DNA of 64,000 bases from Pseudomonas sp. St316 (lineage in GTDB: Bacteria > Pseudomonadota > Gammaproteobacteria > Pseudomonadales > Pseudomonadaceae), in the NCBI RefSeq assembly GCF_018325905.1, contig NZ_AP021901.1:2480001-2544000 (forward strand). Reading direction: 5' to 3'. This document shows positions 26,697 to 36,470 of the stretch, one piece after another (position 1 is the stretch's first letter; each line of letters opens with the position of its first letter). The notes beneath the pieces were generated by a model. That model saw nothing but the letters and a program-made list of their open reading frames with translations. It searched no databases and was not told the DNA's origin. The position numbers were made by a program, and so were the translations under genes.

Positions 26697-26706
26697 ACGG
26701 GTTGCT

Positions 26707-27429
26707 TCATGGCATCTGCGGCAGTTCCTGCGGCCGCAGATCGAACACCAGCACCTCGGCATCCTGGCCATTACTCAACGTCAGGACCTGCTCTTCGCGC
26801 ACCCGTACGCCATCACCTTCCTGTAACGGTACGCCGTTGAGCTCGACAGCGCCTCGGGCCACGTGCACGTAGGCATAGCGATCCGGGGCCAGGGTCAGGG
26901 TGGCGCGTTGCTCGCCATCGAACAACCCGGCATAGACGCGTGCATCCTGGCGCACCTGGAGCGAGCCGTCGGCCCCGTCGGGGGAGATGATCAATTGCAG
27001 GCGACCGCGTTTCTGCTCGCTGCTGAAATGCTCCTGTTGGTAGCGTGGCGTGGCGCCGCTGACGTTGGGCACGATCCAGATTTGCAGGAAGTGCACCGAC
27101 TCGTCCGCGCTATGGTTGAACTCGCTGTGGGCCACGCCGCTGCCGGCGCTCATCAACTGCACGTCACCCGGGCGAATGACCGAACCTGTGCCCAAGGTGT
27201 CCTTGTGTTCCAGCGCCCCTTCGAGCACATAGGAAAAGATCTCCATGTCCCGGTGGGGATGCTGGCCAAAACCCTTGGCGGCGGCGACCCGGTCATCGTT
27301 GATAACCAGCAGGTCGGAGAAGCCCTGTTCGTTGAGGTCACGGTAGCTGGCGAACGAGAAGGTGTGGAATGAGGTCAGCCAGCCGTGACGGGCAATGCCG
27401 CGGTCCGAAGCTTTGCGAAGGGTCAGCAT
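26707..27429 (-). CDS. Pirin-family cupin protein
   Basis: A protein of about 240 residues from the ATG at 27429 (MLTLRKASDRG) with GGAG eight bases upstream; the TTG two codons earlier is too close to that site. The N-terminal cupin has the pirin metal ligands in HPHRDMEIFSYVLEG and VAHSEFNH (three His and one Glu). The C-terminal cupin includes the conserved YVHVARG strand. Pirins of this kind (YhhW-like) bind iron and some have quercetinase activity. The physiological role here is unknown. It stands alone between a REP pair and a divergent regulator gene. Confidence 0.9.
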   Translation of the reverse strand: MLTLRKASDRGIARHGWLTSFHTFSFASYRDLNEQGFSDLLVINDDRVAAAKGFGQHPHRDMEIFSYVLEGALEHKDTLGTGSVIRPGDVQLMSAGSGVAHSEFNHSADESVHFLQIWIVPNVSGATPRYQQEHFSSEQKRGRLQLIISPDGADGSLQVRQDARVYAGLFDGEQRATLTLAPDRYAYVHVARGAVELNGVPLQEGDGVRVREEQVLTLSNGQDAEVLVFDLRPQELPQMP

Positions 27430-27535
27430 GATCAATTCTCCTGATGTCTGTGGGCGAAGGCTGGACCGTTCGCCGGGTTCAGAAGAAGGTTAATGGTTAT
27501 CCACATGTTCAATAAGTAGGTGTAAAACGAAAGAC

Positions 27536-27554
27536 TGTCCGTTCTTAGTGGACA
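27536..27554. promoter_or_regulatory. Short inverted repeat in the pirin/GlxA divergent gap
   Basis: TGTCC (27536-27540) and GGACA (27550-27554) flank nine bases about 107 bases upstream of the pirin ATG. The symmetry and position suggest an operator for one of the two divergent genes. The evidence is only symmetry. Confidence 0.3.
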
Positions 27555-27608
27555 ATCGAGAATGCCTACCGGCGGGTGCTTCGCTTCGACATAATGCTAG
27601 CGATAAAC

Positions 27609-27703
27609 CCTGTGGGAGCGAGCTTGCTCGCGATAGCGGTGGGTCAGTCGCATCAAGGCCAACTGATCCGACGCTATCGCGAGCAAGCTCGCTCCCACAG
27701 AGG
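27609..27703. repeat. Inverted pair of REP palindromes (REPIN)
   Basis: CTGTGGGAGCGAGCTTGCTC and, inverted, GCGAGCAAGCTCGCTCCCAC flank a spacer of about 30 bases. It lies in the 310-bp gap between pirin and the GlxA-type gene, just before the latter. Confidence 0.92.
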
Positions 27704-27739
27704 CATTTATAGTTTCTGGATTTATTGGTGTCTTTCCCG

Positions 27740-28690
27740 ATGAAAACCGTTGCAATGGTGCTGTTCCCGGATTTTTTGCTGCTCGACATGGCCGGGCCTC
27801 TCGAGGTGTTTTCCATCGCCAATCGTTACCTGGCAGCGGACCAGCGTTATCAATTGCTGACCCTGGGGACCGAGCGCGGGGCTTTGCGGGCCTCCAACGG
27901 CGTAACGGTACAGGCCGATATTCATATCGACCAGGCATGGGCGGCCTATGACGTGCTGCTGGTGCCGGGCGGGCCGGGGGCCTATAACGACCAGCATCCA
28001 GGATTGCACACCTGGTTGCGGGCCGCGGCGCAACGAGCTACGCGCTACGGCTCCATTTGCACCGGGGCCTTTGTGCTCGGTGAAGCGGGCTTGCTCAATG
28101 GTTATCGCGTCACCACCCACTGGCATTACACCGAGCGCCTGATCCAACGATTCCCCAAGGCCCTGGTGGAAACCGACAAGATTTTCCTGCAGGACCGGCG
28201 CCTGATCACCTCCGGCGGCGTCACCGCCGGGATCGACCTGGCCCTGTCCATCGTCGCCCAGGATCACGGCCGCAAAGTCGCGTTGGACGTGGCCAAGGTG
28301 TTGCTGGTGGTGATGAAACGCCAGGGTGGACAGGCGCAGTTCAGCCCCTCGGTGGCGGCGGTGTCGACGCAGGAATCGGCCATTACCCGGGTGCAGAATC
28401 ATGTAATGGAACATCTGGAAGAAGCCTTCACCATTGAGCGCATGGCCGCGTTGGCCGCCATGAGCGCGCGGCATTTCGCCCGCGTCTTCGCCCGTGAAGT
28501 GAAGATGACACCCATGGAGTTCCTGCAAGGCGCACGCATCGACCGGGCGCGTCAGTTGCTGGAAACCACCGACCTGCCGCTCAAGACCGTGGCGTTTCGC
28601 AGTGGCTTCGGCAGTGTGCGGCATATGCGCTTTTTGTTCAGTGAAAAGCTCGGCCTGACCCCGGTGCAGTATCGCCAGCAGTTCAGTTGA
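27740..28690 (+). CDS. GlxA-family AraC-type transcriptional regulator
   Basis: A protein of about 316 residues from the ATG at 27740 (MKTVAMVLFPDFLLLDMAGP). GTG at 27729 is in frame but the family normally begins at the MKT. Residues of about 1-175 are DJ-1/PfpI-like, with ICTGAFVLGEAGLL carrying the Cys at the nucleophile elbow. Residues of about 215-315 are an AraC helix-turn-helix domain (MAALAAMSARHFARVFAREV, then VAFRSGFGSVRHMRFLF). Target genes are not evident. The divergent pirin is one candidate. Confidence 0.88.
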   Translation: MKTVAMVLFPDFLLLDMAGPLEVFSIANRYLAADQRYQLLTLGTERGALRASNGVTVQADIHIDQAWAAYDVLLVPGGPGAYNDQHPGLHTWLRAAAQRATRYGSICTGAFVLGEAGLLNGYRVTTHWHYTERLIQRFPKALVETDKIFLQDRRLITSGGVTAGIDLALSIVAQDHGRKVALDVAKVLLVVMKRQGGQAQFSPSVAAVSTQESAITRVQNHVMEHLEEAFTIERMAALAAMSARHFARVFAREVKMTPMEFLQGARIDRARQLLETTDLPLKTVAFRSGFGSVRHMRFLFSEKLGLTPVQYRQQFS

Positions 28691-28873
28691 GCCATCGGTG
28701 TCCGTCCAGGGCACCGTGATGTCCGTGGCGCTCCCTGTGCCAGCATTGTCCTGAGGGCTGCGCCTGCCAAGATAACGGCGAACCCTTTGGAAAGGATGCG
28801 CTGGAGCCAGGGCAGACGTGTTCGGCGATCCGCACGCTGACGCCCGCACCGGTTATCCAGCGCTGGATCGCCC

Positions 28874-30364
28874 ATGAACAGTTTCGTCAAACCCGATAGC
28901 GAGCAGGCGGTGAGCTTCGGTCCGTTTGCCTTCTACCGGCAGCAGCGGCTGGTCACCCGTGACGGCCAGCCCCTCGCACTGGGCGGCCGTGCCCTGGATG
29001 TCCTGCAGGTGTTGGTGGAGCACGCCGGCCACTATGTCAGCAAGCAAACACTCACCGCCCACGTCTGGCCGGACAGCGTCGTGGAGGCCATCAACCTGCG
29101 GGTGCATATCGCGGCGCTGCGGCGGGCCTTCGGTGAAGGGCGGGGCGGCGCTCGCTATATCCTCAATCATCCTCGACAAGGCTATTGCCTTGCGGTGCCC
29201 CTGGTGGCGCAAGAGCGCGTTGCGTTGCCTTTCAGTCCCCGAACCGAGCGGCACAACCTGCCCACGCGCTTGAGCCCGGTGGTGGGGCGCGACAAAGTCC
29301 TGGGGCGGTTACTGGCGCAAGTACCCCGTCAAGCCCTGACCACCGTGAGCGGCCCGGGCGGGGTCGGCAAGACCACCGTGGTGTTGCGGGTGGCGGAGCT
29401 GCTGCTCGAGCACTTTGAGGACGGTGCCTGGTTCGTTGACCTGGCGGCCGTCAGCGATCCTTCACAAGTGATGGCGCAGGTGGCCGGCGTGCTGGGCGTG
29501 CAGCAAAGTTCCCTGGCTCGCTCCCTCGAACTCTGTCGGATGTTGTTGGTGCTCGACGGTTGCGAGCATGTGCTCGATGCCTGTCGCGAACTGGTCCAGA
29601 CACTGGCTGCGGCGGCGCCCGGGATGGCGCTGCTGCTTAGCAGTCGCGAACCCTTGGACTTGCCGGGTGAAAGAATTGTGTCACTGCCGGGCCTGGCTGT
29701 GGCGTCGCCCTTGGAACCGGAGCACCAGATCGAGGCATGTCCGGCGGTGCAGTTGCTGATGGAGCGGGTTGGCGCCCGGCAGGAGGGGTTCAAGGCGGGT
29801 GGCCGCGACTGGCCGACGCTCGCACAGATCTGCCAGCGCCTGGACGGATTGCCGCTGGCGTTGGAACTGGCGGCGGCCCAGGTTGATGCCTTGGGAGTGG
29901 CTGGCGTCCTGGAACAACTGGATCACGGTTTATCACACTTGAGCCACGGACGGCGCACAGCGGTGGCCCGGCACCGCAGCCTGGGGGCGATGCTGGACTC
30001 GAGTTTCGAGCGGTTGAGCGCTGACGAACAAACCGCATTCCAGCGCCTGGCAGTGTTCGAAGGGCCGTTTACGCTCAAGGCGGCGCTGGCCGTGATCAGT
30101 TGCGCTGAACTGAGTGTCGGGAAATTACCCTCGCTGCTGTCGCGGCTGTTGAGCGTGTCACTGCTGATGGTCGAGCCGCTTGCCGAAGGGGGGCGCTTGC
30201 ATCTGCTCCACACCACTCGCGCCTATGCCATGGACAAACTGCGACGCAGCGGTCAATGGCCTGTGTTTCATCGGCGTTACGTGCTGCAAGGTGCTTGGGG
30301 AGTCCGGCGTTCAAGGCCCCAACCGTCAAGTCAGCGCTTGGAGCAGCACGCCGGCTTCCAATAG
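28874..30364 (+). CDS. Winged-helix/ATPase transcriptional regulator, C-terminally truncated
   Basis: A 496-residue protein. Residues of about 12-110 are an OmpR/PhoB-type winged helix (LVEHAGHYVSKQTLTAHVWP, then LRVHIAALRRAFG). An NB-ARC/STAND-like ATPase follows, with Walker A GPGGVGKTT (160-168), LLVLDGCEHVLD and LDGLPLALELAAAQ. Homologues continue for about 400 residues of helical repeats. This one ends soon after LLHTTRAYAMDKL, and its last 13 codons read antisense through the 3' end of the convergent paralogue. It therefore looks truncated at that junction. DNA binding and ATP binding are probably intact; the sensory part is missing. Confidence 0.75.
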   Translation: MNSFVKPDSEQAVSFGPFAFYRQQRLVTRDGQPLALGGRALDVLQVLVEHAGHYVSKQTLTAHVWPDSVVEAINLRVHIAALRRAFGEGRGGARYILNHPRQGYCLAVPLVAQERVALPFSPRTERHNLPTRLSPVVGRDKVLGRLLAQVPRQALTTVSGPGGVGKTTVVLRVAELLLEHFEDGAWFVDLAAVSDPSQVMAQVAGVLGVQQSSLARSLELCRMLLVLDGCEHVLDACRELVQTLAAAAPGMALLLSSREPLDLPGERIVSLPGLAVASPLEPEHQIEACPAVQLLMERVGARQEGFKAGGRDWPTLAQICQRLDGLPLALELAAAQVDALGVAGVLEQLDHGLSHLSHGRRTAVARHRSLGAMLDSSFERLSADEQTAFQRLAVFEGPFTLKAALAVISCAELSVGKLPSLLSRLLSVSLLMVEPLAEGGRLHLLHTTRAYAMDKLRRSGQWPVFHRRYVLQGAWGVRRSRPQPSSQRLEQHAGFQ

Positions 30365-33114
30365 GTCGGGGGTCTCGAAACCTTCGGTGAAGCGTCGATA
30401 GATGGGCTCGAGCAGCGCCTGCGCGGCATGCACCTGCCCCTGGCGCTGCCACAAACGGGCCAGGGACGTGGCGCTGCGCAGTTCCCAAGCCAGGGCCTGG
30501 TGACGACGTGCCACGTCCAGGGCGGCCAGCAGTTGCGCTTCGGCGGCTTCTTCCAGGGACGGTTCATTGCGCCCCAGCAAGGTCTCGGCGCTGGCCCGCA
30601 GGATCTCCGCCGAACACCAGCCCGCGGCGCCACTGCGGGCCCGTTCGATTTGCGCCGGGCTGACGAAGTCGCTGCGCAGGGTGACGGCGATGTCCTGGAT
30701 CAAGCCGTTTGTCGGGCGCGTTGCCAAGGGCTGGCCATCGAATGCGTCGTCGTAATGGCAAGCCCAGTCATGGAACAGTATCACCGAATGTTTTCTGGCC
30801 TGCTGTTTCAACAACTCGAGCCTTTCTCGGGCGCTCGGATAATCGCCGTTGTAGTGGGCGATCACGCAACCGGCCAGCGCCAAGGTGTAGCAGATCGAAA
30901 TACCGTGGTTGATTTGTACGGCGATCTGCAGCGCCAGGTTGGCGGTGCGCCGGGCTTTCTCGGCAAAACCTTGCAGCCAGAGGATGCGCGCCAGGACCGT
31001 CAACGCGGCCACGCTCTGATCGTATTGCACGCCGAAGCCGTGGTTGAAGCGGCTGAGGTGACCGCTCTGGGCCAGGCGCTGGATCACCTGTTCGGCTTCG
31101 CGCCGCGCCGCGCGCTGGTCGCCGATGAAGTGCAACGCCAGCACCCGCAGGCGTTGTGTGCTCAAGGACAGGGTTGGGTCGCCCTGCACGCCCAACCGGT
31201 CGAAATCCCGGCTGTGTGCCAGGGCCTGTTGGTAGTCACCGCAACTGAGCTCGACGGTCATTTGCCCGGACACGGCCCGCAGCTCGCCGGCCAAGTCCTG
31301 GCATTGCCGGGCCAGTTGCCGGGCCGTGGCGAAGGCGCGAACAGTGGCCGGCGTTCCGCCCTCGGTGTGGTAGTTGAAACTGGCGTGGGCCAGTTCCAGA
31401 GCCAGGGTCAAGCGGGGGCATGGCGCGGGGCTGGCCCGCAACAATTGCAGCGCTTTGTTGACGTAGAGACCGTGTTCCTTGAGCAGGGACAGCTCCTGCC
31501 AGAGGGGCAGGGTACGGGCGGTCAGGCGGATCGCTACGGCATGTGACCCCTGCGGGCCCAAGCCTCGGTCGAGCGCTGCGCGGATGTCGTCGCGATAGTC
31601 GGCGTAGCGGGCGATCCACAGTCGGGTGGGGGTGTTTTCCCAATCGCTTTCCGCTTGTCCCATGAGCGCCAGGCAGCGCTCGGCGTGGCGTTCCTGACTG
31701 GCCGCCAGTTCCCCGGCCTCGGCCAGTTGCTCCAAGGCATAGCGGCGGGTGGTGTCCAGCAGGCGATAGCGCACCTCTTCATCGCCGATCTCTACATTGA
31801 GCAACGATTTGGCGACCAACTGGCTGACCGACACCAGCACCTGCTCGGGCGCGACATGCTGGCCGACGATCACTGCGGCGGCGGAGGCCAGGTTGAAGCT
31901 GCCCATGAACACCGCCAGCCGCCGCAGGCAGGTCTGCTCGCAGGCCGTGAGCAACGCGAAGCTCCAGTCCAGCGTGGCGCGCAGGGTTTGCTGGCGCGGT
32001 GCGACTTCGGTGTCGTTGTGGAGCAGGGCGACGCTGTCTTGCAGTTGCCGGTGAAGCTCCTCCAGGGTGAAACGGCCAATTTGTGCGGCAGCCAGCTCGA
32101 TGGCCAGGGGAATGCCGTCCAGCCGTCGGCAGATGTCGATGACCAACGGCATCTCGTGGTCGTTCAGCTCGAAGTCGTCACGGCTGGCCATCGCCCGTTC
32201 GGCAAACAGTTGCAGCGCCGGGTATTGCAGGGCGGGGTAGCCTTCGATGGGCATTTCCCGGGGCGGGAACGCCAGGGCGTCCAGGCGCTGCACGTGTTCG
32301 CCTTCGGCGCGCAGGCCTTCGCGACTGGTGGCCAGGATATGCAGGTGAGGGGCGCCGCGCAGCAGGGTTTCGCTGAGCTGGGCGATGGCGTCGATCAGGT
32401 GTTCGCAGTTGTCGATCACCAGCAGCAGATGCCGCTCCCTGAGTTGTCGGGCGATGGCGTCCAACGGATCACCGTCCTGCAATGGCAGGTCGAGCAACGC
32501 GCACAGGTTGGGGGCGATCATGGCCGCGTCGTTGAGCGATGCCAGGTCCAGCAAATGAGTGCCGTCACGGTACTGGCCGATCAGCCGTTCCGCGACCCGC
32601 AGGGCAACGGTGGTCTTGCCGATGCCGCCGGTACCGACCAGGGTGATGAAGCGTTTTCGCGGTAGCTGGGCCACCAGGCTTTCCACCAGGGCCTGGCGTC
32701 CGATCATGCGCGTGCGCTGCAGCGGCAGGTTGCGCGCCAACGATGGATGGGGGATGCGCGCCAATTGGTCGAGGGGGCGAATGACAGCGGCGCGACAAAG
32801 CTGTAGCCGCGCTGCGCCACGGTGACGATATAGCGCTGCCCGGCCTGGCCATCCCCGAGGGCCTTGCGCAGTGCCGCGACGTGCACGCGCAGGTTGGTGT
32901 CTTCCACCACGCTCCTGGGCCAGACCTGGGCGATCAATTGCTGCTTGCTCACCACCTCGCCAGCGTGTTCGAGCAGCACCAGCAGAATCTCCACGGCCCG
33001 CCGTCCCAGGCGCAACGGCTGCCCACCCTCAAGCACCAGACGCTGGCGAGGATGGACCCGATAAGGGCCGAAATGCACCGTCTGTTCGACGGGCAGGCTG
33101 AGGTATTGGCTCAT
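30326..33114 (-). pseudogene. Winged-helix/ATPase/TPR transcriptional regulator broken by a one-base frameshift
   Basis: The gene begins with ATG at 33114 (MSQYLSLPVEQ), giving a winged-helix domain parallel to the neighbour's (LLEHAGEVVSKQQLIAQVWP). That frame runs through FVAPLSFAP and then turns to nonsense, stopping at 32704. The correct continuation (LDQLARIPHPSLARN) is in the next frame from about 32773 and runs to 30326. It covers an ATPase (Walker A GTGGIGKTT, LLVIDNCEHLID) and a long helical-repeat region. The break is at a run of five C on the coding strand (32773-32777); a sixth C would restore a continuous protein of 929 residues, the usual size. It may be a real mutation, phase variation at the run, or an assembly error. 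Confidence 0.8.
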
Positions 33115-33227
33115 GGTGCTCTCAATGTTCTGGTCCCGGTGCCTGGGCTTTACCCGAGTATATTCCTCAGGTTTTGTCTCAAGCGCAACGGTGAACAGCC
33201 TTATCCAGAGCCATCGGCAGACACAAA

Positions 33228-33368
33228 TCCTTGTGGCGAGGGGATTTATCCCCGCTGGGCCGCGAAGCGGCCCCCAAAGCCCAATCCTCAAATAAGTCTG
33301 GCACCCCGAAGTGACAGTCCTGGGGCGGCTTCGCCGTCCAGCGGGGATAAATCCCCTCGCCACAAAAG
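33228..33368. repeat. Inverted pair of a second repeat class (GTGGCGAGGGGATTTATCCC type)
   Basis: TTGTGGCGAGGGGATTTATC at about 33231 is mirrored by GATAAATCCCCTCGCCACAA ending at 33366. Each copy includes an inner hairpin: GGGCCGCGAAGCGGCCC in the left copy and a GGCGGCTTCGCCGTCC version in the right. This family differs from the GTGGGAGC REPs elsewhere in the window. It fills most of the 375-bp gap before the esterase gene. Confidence 0.9.
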
Positions 33369-33489
33369 CAAGCAATCCCCATCGGGTTCTTAACACCGGC
33401 GTCCCGAAAAAATTAACAACGTTTAACTCACGCAGGTGCCCCCCACGGCCGGACCATAAAGCGATCCACCCACCTCAAGGAGTCACGTC

Positions 33490-34311
33490 ATGAGCACCTT
33501 CATTACCCGCGATGGCACAGAGATTTACTACAAGGACTGGGGCAGTGGTCAACCGGTGGTCTTCAGCCATGGCTGGCCGTTGAACTCGGACAGTTGGGAG
33601 GCACAGATGATGTTCCTGGCGTCCAACGGCTACCGGGTGATCGCCCATGACCGTCGTGGGCACGGGCGCTCCAGCCAGCCGTGGGACGGCAATGACATGG
33701 ACACCTACGCCGATGATCTGGCCGAACTGATCGAGCGCCTGGATCTGAAGAATGCGGTGCTGCTCGGCTTCTCCACCGGCGGCGGTGAAGTAGCGCGTTA
33801 CATCGGTCGTCATGGCGCCGCGCGTGTCGCCAAGCTCGGCCTGATCTCGGCGGTGACGCCGTTGATGGTCAGGACCGCGACCAACCCTGGCGGATTGCCC
33901 ATCGAAGTGTTCGACGGTTTCCGCCAGGCCTCCCTGGCCGACCGTTCTCAGCTATACAAAGATGTGGCCAGCGCGTTTTTCGGCGCCAACCGTCCGGGGG
34001 CAAAAGTCTCCCAGGGCATGATCGACTGGTTCTGGATGCAAGGCATGCTCGCCGGCCACAAAAACACCTACGACTGCATCAAGGCGTTCTCGGAGACCGA
34101 TCTTTCCGAAGACCTGCGCAACATCGACGTGCCGACCTTGGTGGTGCATGGCGATGATGACCAGGTGGTCCCTATCGAAACCGCCGGCATTGCCGCCGCC
34201 AAGTTGCTCAAGAACTCGCAGCTGCTGATCTACCCCGGCGCGCCTCACGGCCTGACCGACACCCACAAGGACCAGTTGAACGCGGACCTGCTGGCGTTCA
34301 TCCAGGGCTGA
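33490..34311 (+). CDS. Alpha/beta hydrolase, arylesterase / cofactor-free chloroperoxidase family
   Basis: A 273-residue protein closely resembling the Pseudomonas fluorescens aryl esterase/perhydrolase. It has [20 protein letters not shown] at the start, oxyanion region FSHGWPLNS, nucleophile elbow GFSTGGGE with Ser95, acid residue in HGDDDQVVP, and His in [10 protein letters not shown]. These enzymes hydrolyse aryl esters and lactones and can form peracids. AAGGAG lies ten bases before the ATG. The second-half residues FWMQGML differ from the classical esterase, so substrate preference may differ. Confidence 0.92.
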   Translation: MSTFITRDGTEIYYKDWGSGQPVVFSHGWPLNSDSWEAQMMFLASNGYRVIAHDRRGHGRSSQPWDGNDMDTYADDLAELIERLDLKNAVLLGFSTGGGEVARYIGRHGAARVAKLGLISAVTPLMVRTATNPGGLPIEVFDGFRQASLADRSQLYKDVASAFFGANRPGAKVSQGMIDWFWMQGMLAGHKNTYDCIKAFSETDLSEDLRNIDVPTLVVHGDDDQVVPIETAGIAAAKLLKNSQLLIYPGAPHGLTDTHKDQLNADLLAFIQG

Positions 34312-34322
34312 TAAGCCACACA

Positions 34323-34417
34323 CCTGTGGGAGCGAGCCTGCTCGCGAAAGCGGTGGGTCAACTGGCACTTATGTCGACTGTGCCACCGCATTCGCGAGCA
34401 GGCTCGCTCCCACAGGA
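34323..34417. repeat. Inverted pair of REP palindromes (REPIN)
   Basis: CTGTGGGAGCGAGCCTGCTC and the inverted GCGAGCAGGCTCGCTCCCAC sit between the esterase stop and the LysR start. Both use the CCTG/CAGG variant core. Confidence 0.92.
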
Positions 34418-34442
34418 TTGGCATTCAACAGGAACAACACCC

Positions 34443-35390
34443 ATGAACCGCAATGACTTGCGCCGTCTCGACATGAACCTGCTGGTGATCTTCGAGGCGC
34501 TGATGTTCGAGAAAAACCTGACCCGCGTCGCCGAAAAGCTGTTCATGGGCCAGCCGGCGGTGAGCGCGGCGTTGGGGCGGTTGCGGGATCTTTTCGATGA
34601 CCCGTTGCTGATCCGCCACGGTCGCGGCATGGAGCCGACGCCACGGGCGATGGCTATTCTGCAAGAGCTGCAACCGGCCATGGACACGATTTCCGGCGCC
34701 GTCAGCCGGGCCAAGGCCTTTGATCCGTCCACCAGTTGCGACGTGTTTCGCATCGGTCTGTCCGACGATGCCGAGTTCGGCCTGTTTCCCCCCTTGCTCA
34801 GCCAACTGCGTGAAGAGGCACCGGGCATCATCGTGGTGGTGCGCCGGGCCAACTATCTGCTGATGTCGTCGCTGCTGGCCAGCGGTGAAATCAGCGTCGG
34901 CGTCAGCTACACCACCGACCTGCCGGCCAACGCCAAGCGCAAGAAGCTGCGGGACATCCCTTGCAAGGTCTTGCGCGGCGACAAGCGCCCGGGGCCTTTG
35001 ACCCTGGATGAATACTGTTCGCGGCCACACGCCATGGTCTCGTTCTCGGGTGACCTGAGCGGCAACATCGACCTGGACCTGGCCCGCATCGGCCGCAGCC
35101 GCAAAGTGGTGCTCGGGGTGCCGCAGTTCAGTGGCTTGCGGGCCTTGCTGGCGGGCACCGAGCTGATCGCCACCGTGCCCGATTACGCCGCCTGCGCGCT
35201 GGTGGAAGGCTGCGCGCTGCGCGCCGAGGACCCGCCGTTCGAGATCAACGCGGCAGAGCTGTCGATGGTCTGGAGCGGTGTGCATGACAACGACCCGGCC
35301 GAGCGCTGGCTGCGCTCGCGCATTGCCACCCACATGTCCCAATCGTTGCCGGCTGCGGCCTACGCGGATTCGGACGGAGCTCACCGATGA
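34443..35390 (+). CDS. LysR-family transcriptional regulator (NodD/NahR-like)
   Basis: A 315-residue protein from the ATG at 34443; AGGAA lies nine bases upstream. The upstream in-frame codons are REP sequence and are rejected. The opening LRRLDMNLLVIFEALMFEKN and LFMGQPAVSAALGRLRDLFDDPLLIR are typical of the NodD/NahR-like branch. The effector domain follows from about residue 90. Its stop overlaps the DoxX ATG, so it heads the cluster DoxX, ABM, amidohydrolase and probably isochorismatase, which it likely regulates. Confidence 0.92.
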   Translation: MNRNDLRRLDMNLLVIFEALMFEKNLTRVAEKLFMGQPAVSAALGRLRDLFDDPLLIRHGRGMEPTPRAMAILQELQPAMDTISGAVSRAKAFDPSTSCDVFRIGLSDDAEFGLFPPLLSQLREEAPGIIVVVRRANYLLMSSLLASGEISVGVSYTTDLPANAKRKKLRDIPCKVLRGDKRPGPLTLDEYCSRPHAMVSFSGDLSGNIDLDLARIGRSRKVVLGVPQFSGLRALLAGTELIATVPDYAACALVEGCALRAEDPPFEINAAELSMVWSGVHDNDPAERWLRSRIATHMSQSLPAAAYADSDGAHR

Positions 35391-35800
35391 ACATGACCGA
35401 CGAACGCCCGCTGCAAGACCTGGGCTTGCTGTTCCTGCGCCTCAGTGGCGCGCTGTTTTTACTCTGGGTCCACGGGTTGCCAAAGCTGTTGCACTACAGC
35501 GACGAACTGACCCGCATCGAAGACCCGTTTCACCTGGGCGCGGCGCCTACGCTGATCCTGGCGATCTTCGCCGAAGTGCTGTGTCCATTGCTGATCATGG
35601 CCGGCGTGTTGGTACGCCTGGCGTGCCTGCCCATCCTGTTCCTGCTGGCGGTGGCACTGTTGGTGGTGCACCCGCAATGGAGTCTGGAGCAAGGGCAGTT
35701 CGGTTGGCTGTTGTTGATCATCTTTACCAGCGTATTCATCGCCGGCCCTGGTCGCCTGGCGCTGAACACGCGCTTTGTTGGAGTACTTCGTCATGCCTGA
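35387..35800 (+). CDS. DoxX-family membrane protein
   Basis: A 137-residue protein with four hydrophobic helices and the DoxX pattern LRLSGALFLLWVHGLPKLLHY, then LGAAPTLILAIFAEVLCPLLI. It begins by an ATGA overlap with the LysR gene and overlaps the following ABM gene by eight bases. DoxX proteins are small inner-membrane proteins often found with redox or detoxification genes; the biochemical role is not settled. Confidence 0.88.
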   Translation: MNMTDERPLQDLGLLFLRLSGALFLLWVHGLPKLLHYSDELTRIEDPFHLGAAPTLILAIFAEVLCPLLIMAGVLVRLACLPILFLLAVALLVVHPQWSLEQGQFGWLLLIIFTSVFIAGPGRLALNTRFVGVLRHA

Positions 35801-36410
35801 ATTGCAAACCGTTGAGTCCCAGGCCAAGCCTGGCGTTGACGAAATTGTCACCCTGGTGGTCAAGCACCGGATCAAGGCCGGCCAGGATGCAGCCTACGAG
35901 GCCTGGTTGCGGCGCATCGTGCGCGTTGCCGGTGGCTGGCCAGGGCACCTGGGCGTGGACGTGGTGCGGGGCAAGCAGGACGGCTTGTCGCTGTTCACCT
36001 GCGTGTTGCGTTTCTGTTCCACCGAGGCCCTGCAACGCTGGCTGGATTCGCCCGAGCGCCGCGAGCTGGTGGAGGAGGCTACGCCGTTGCTGGCTGACGG
36101 TGACCAGACCGAAGTCGGCGCGCACAAGGAATTCTGGTTCACCCCGCTGGCCGATGCGGCCACACCGCCGCCGCGTTGGAAACAGGCCGTGGTGACGTTG
36201 CTGGTGATCCTGCCACACACCTTGCTGGTGCCACTGATCTGGGGACCGGTGCTGCAACTCAACGCCTTTCTCTCCAACTACCTGGTGGCCACGTTCCTGA
36301 TCACTCTGACCATCGTCCTCTCGGTCTGCTACGTGTGCATGCCGCTGGCGACCCGTTTGTTCGCCCCCTGGATGGAAGCCTCGAAGGCCCACGAACACCT
36401 GGAACCGTAG
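35793..36410 (+). CDS. Antibiotic biosynthesis monooxygenase (ABM) domain protein with C-terminal membrane helices
   Basis: About 205 residues from the ATG at 35793, with GGAG nine bases upstream. Residues of about 15-110 form a ferredoxin-like ABM domain (VTLVVKHRIKAGQDAAYEAW, then GHLGVDVVRG). Two hydrophobic helices follow at about 130-190. The same ABM-plus-two-helix layout occurs in proteins annotated as antibiotic biosynthesis monooxygenases. Enzymatic activity is not evident from motifs. It is operonic with DoxX. Confidence 0.82.
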   Translation: MPELQTVESQAKPGVDEIVTLVVKHRIKAGQDAAYEAWLRRIVRVAGGWPGHLGVDVVRGKQDGLSLFTCVLRFCSTEALQRWLDSPERRELVEEATPLLADGDQTEVGAHKEFWFTPLADAATPPPRWKQAVVTLLVILPHTLLVPLIWGPVLQLNAFLSNYLVATFLITLTIVLSVCYVCMPLATRLFAPWMEASKAHEHLEP

Positions 36411-36470
36411 GCGTAACCCCAGAAAACGCTTCGCCACGCAATCATTTTTTGATAGTTGAAGGAAAACCCT

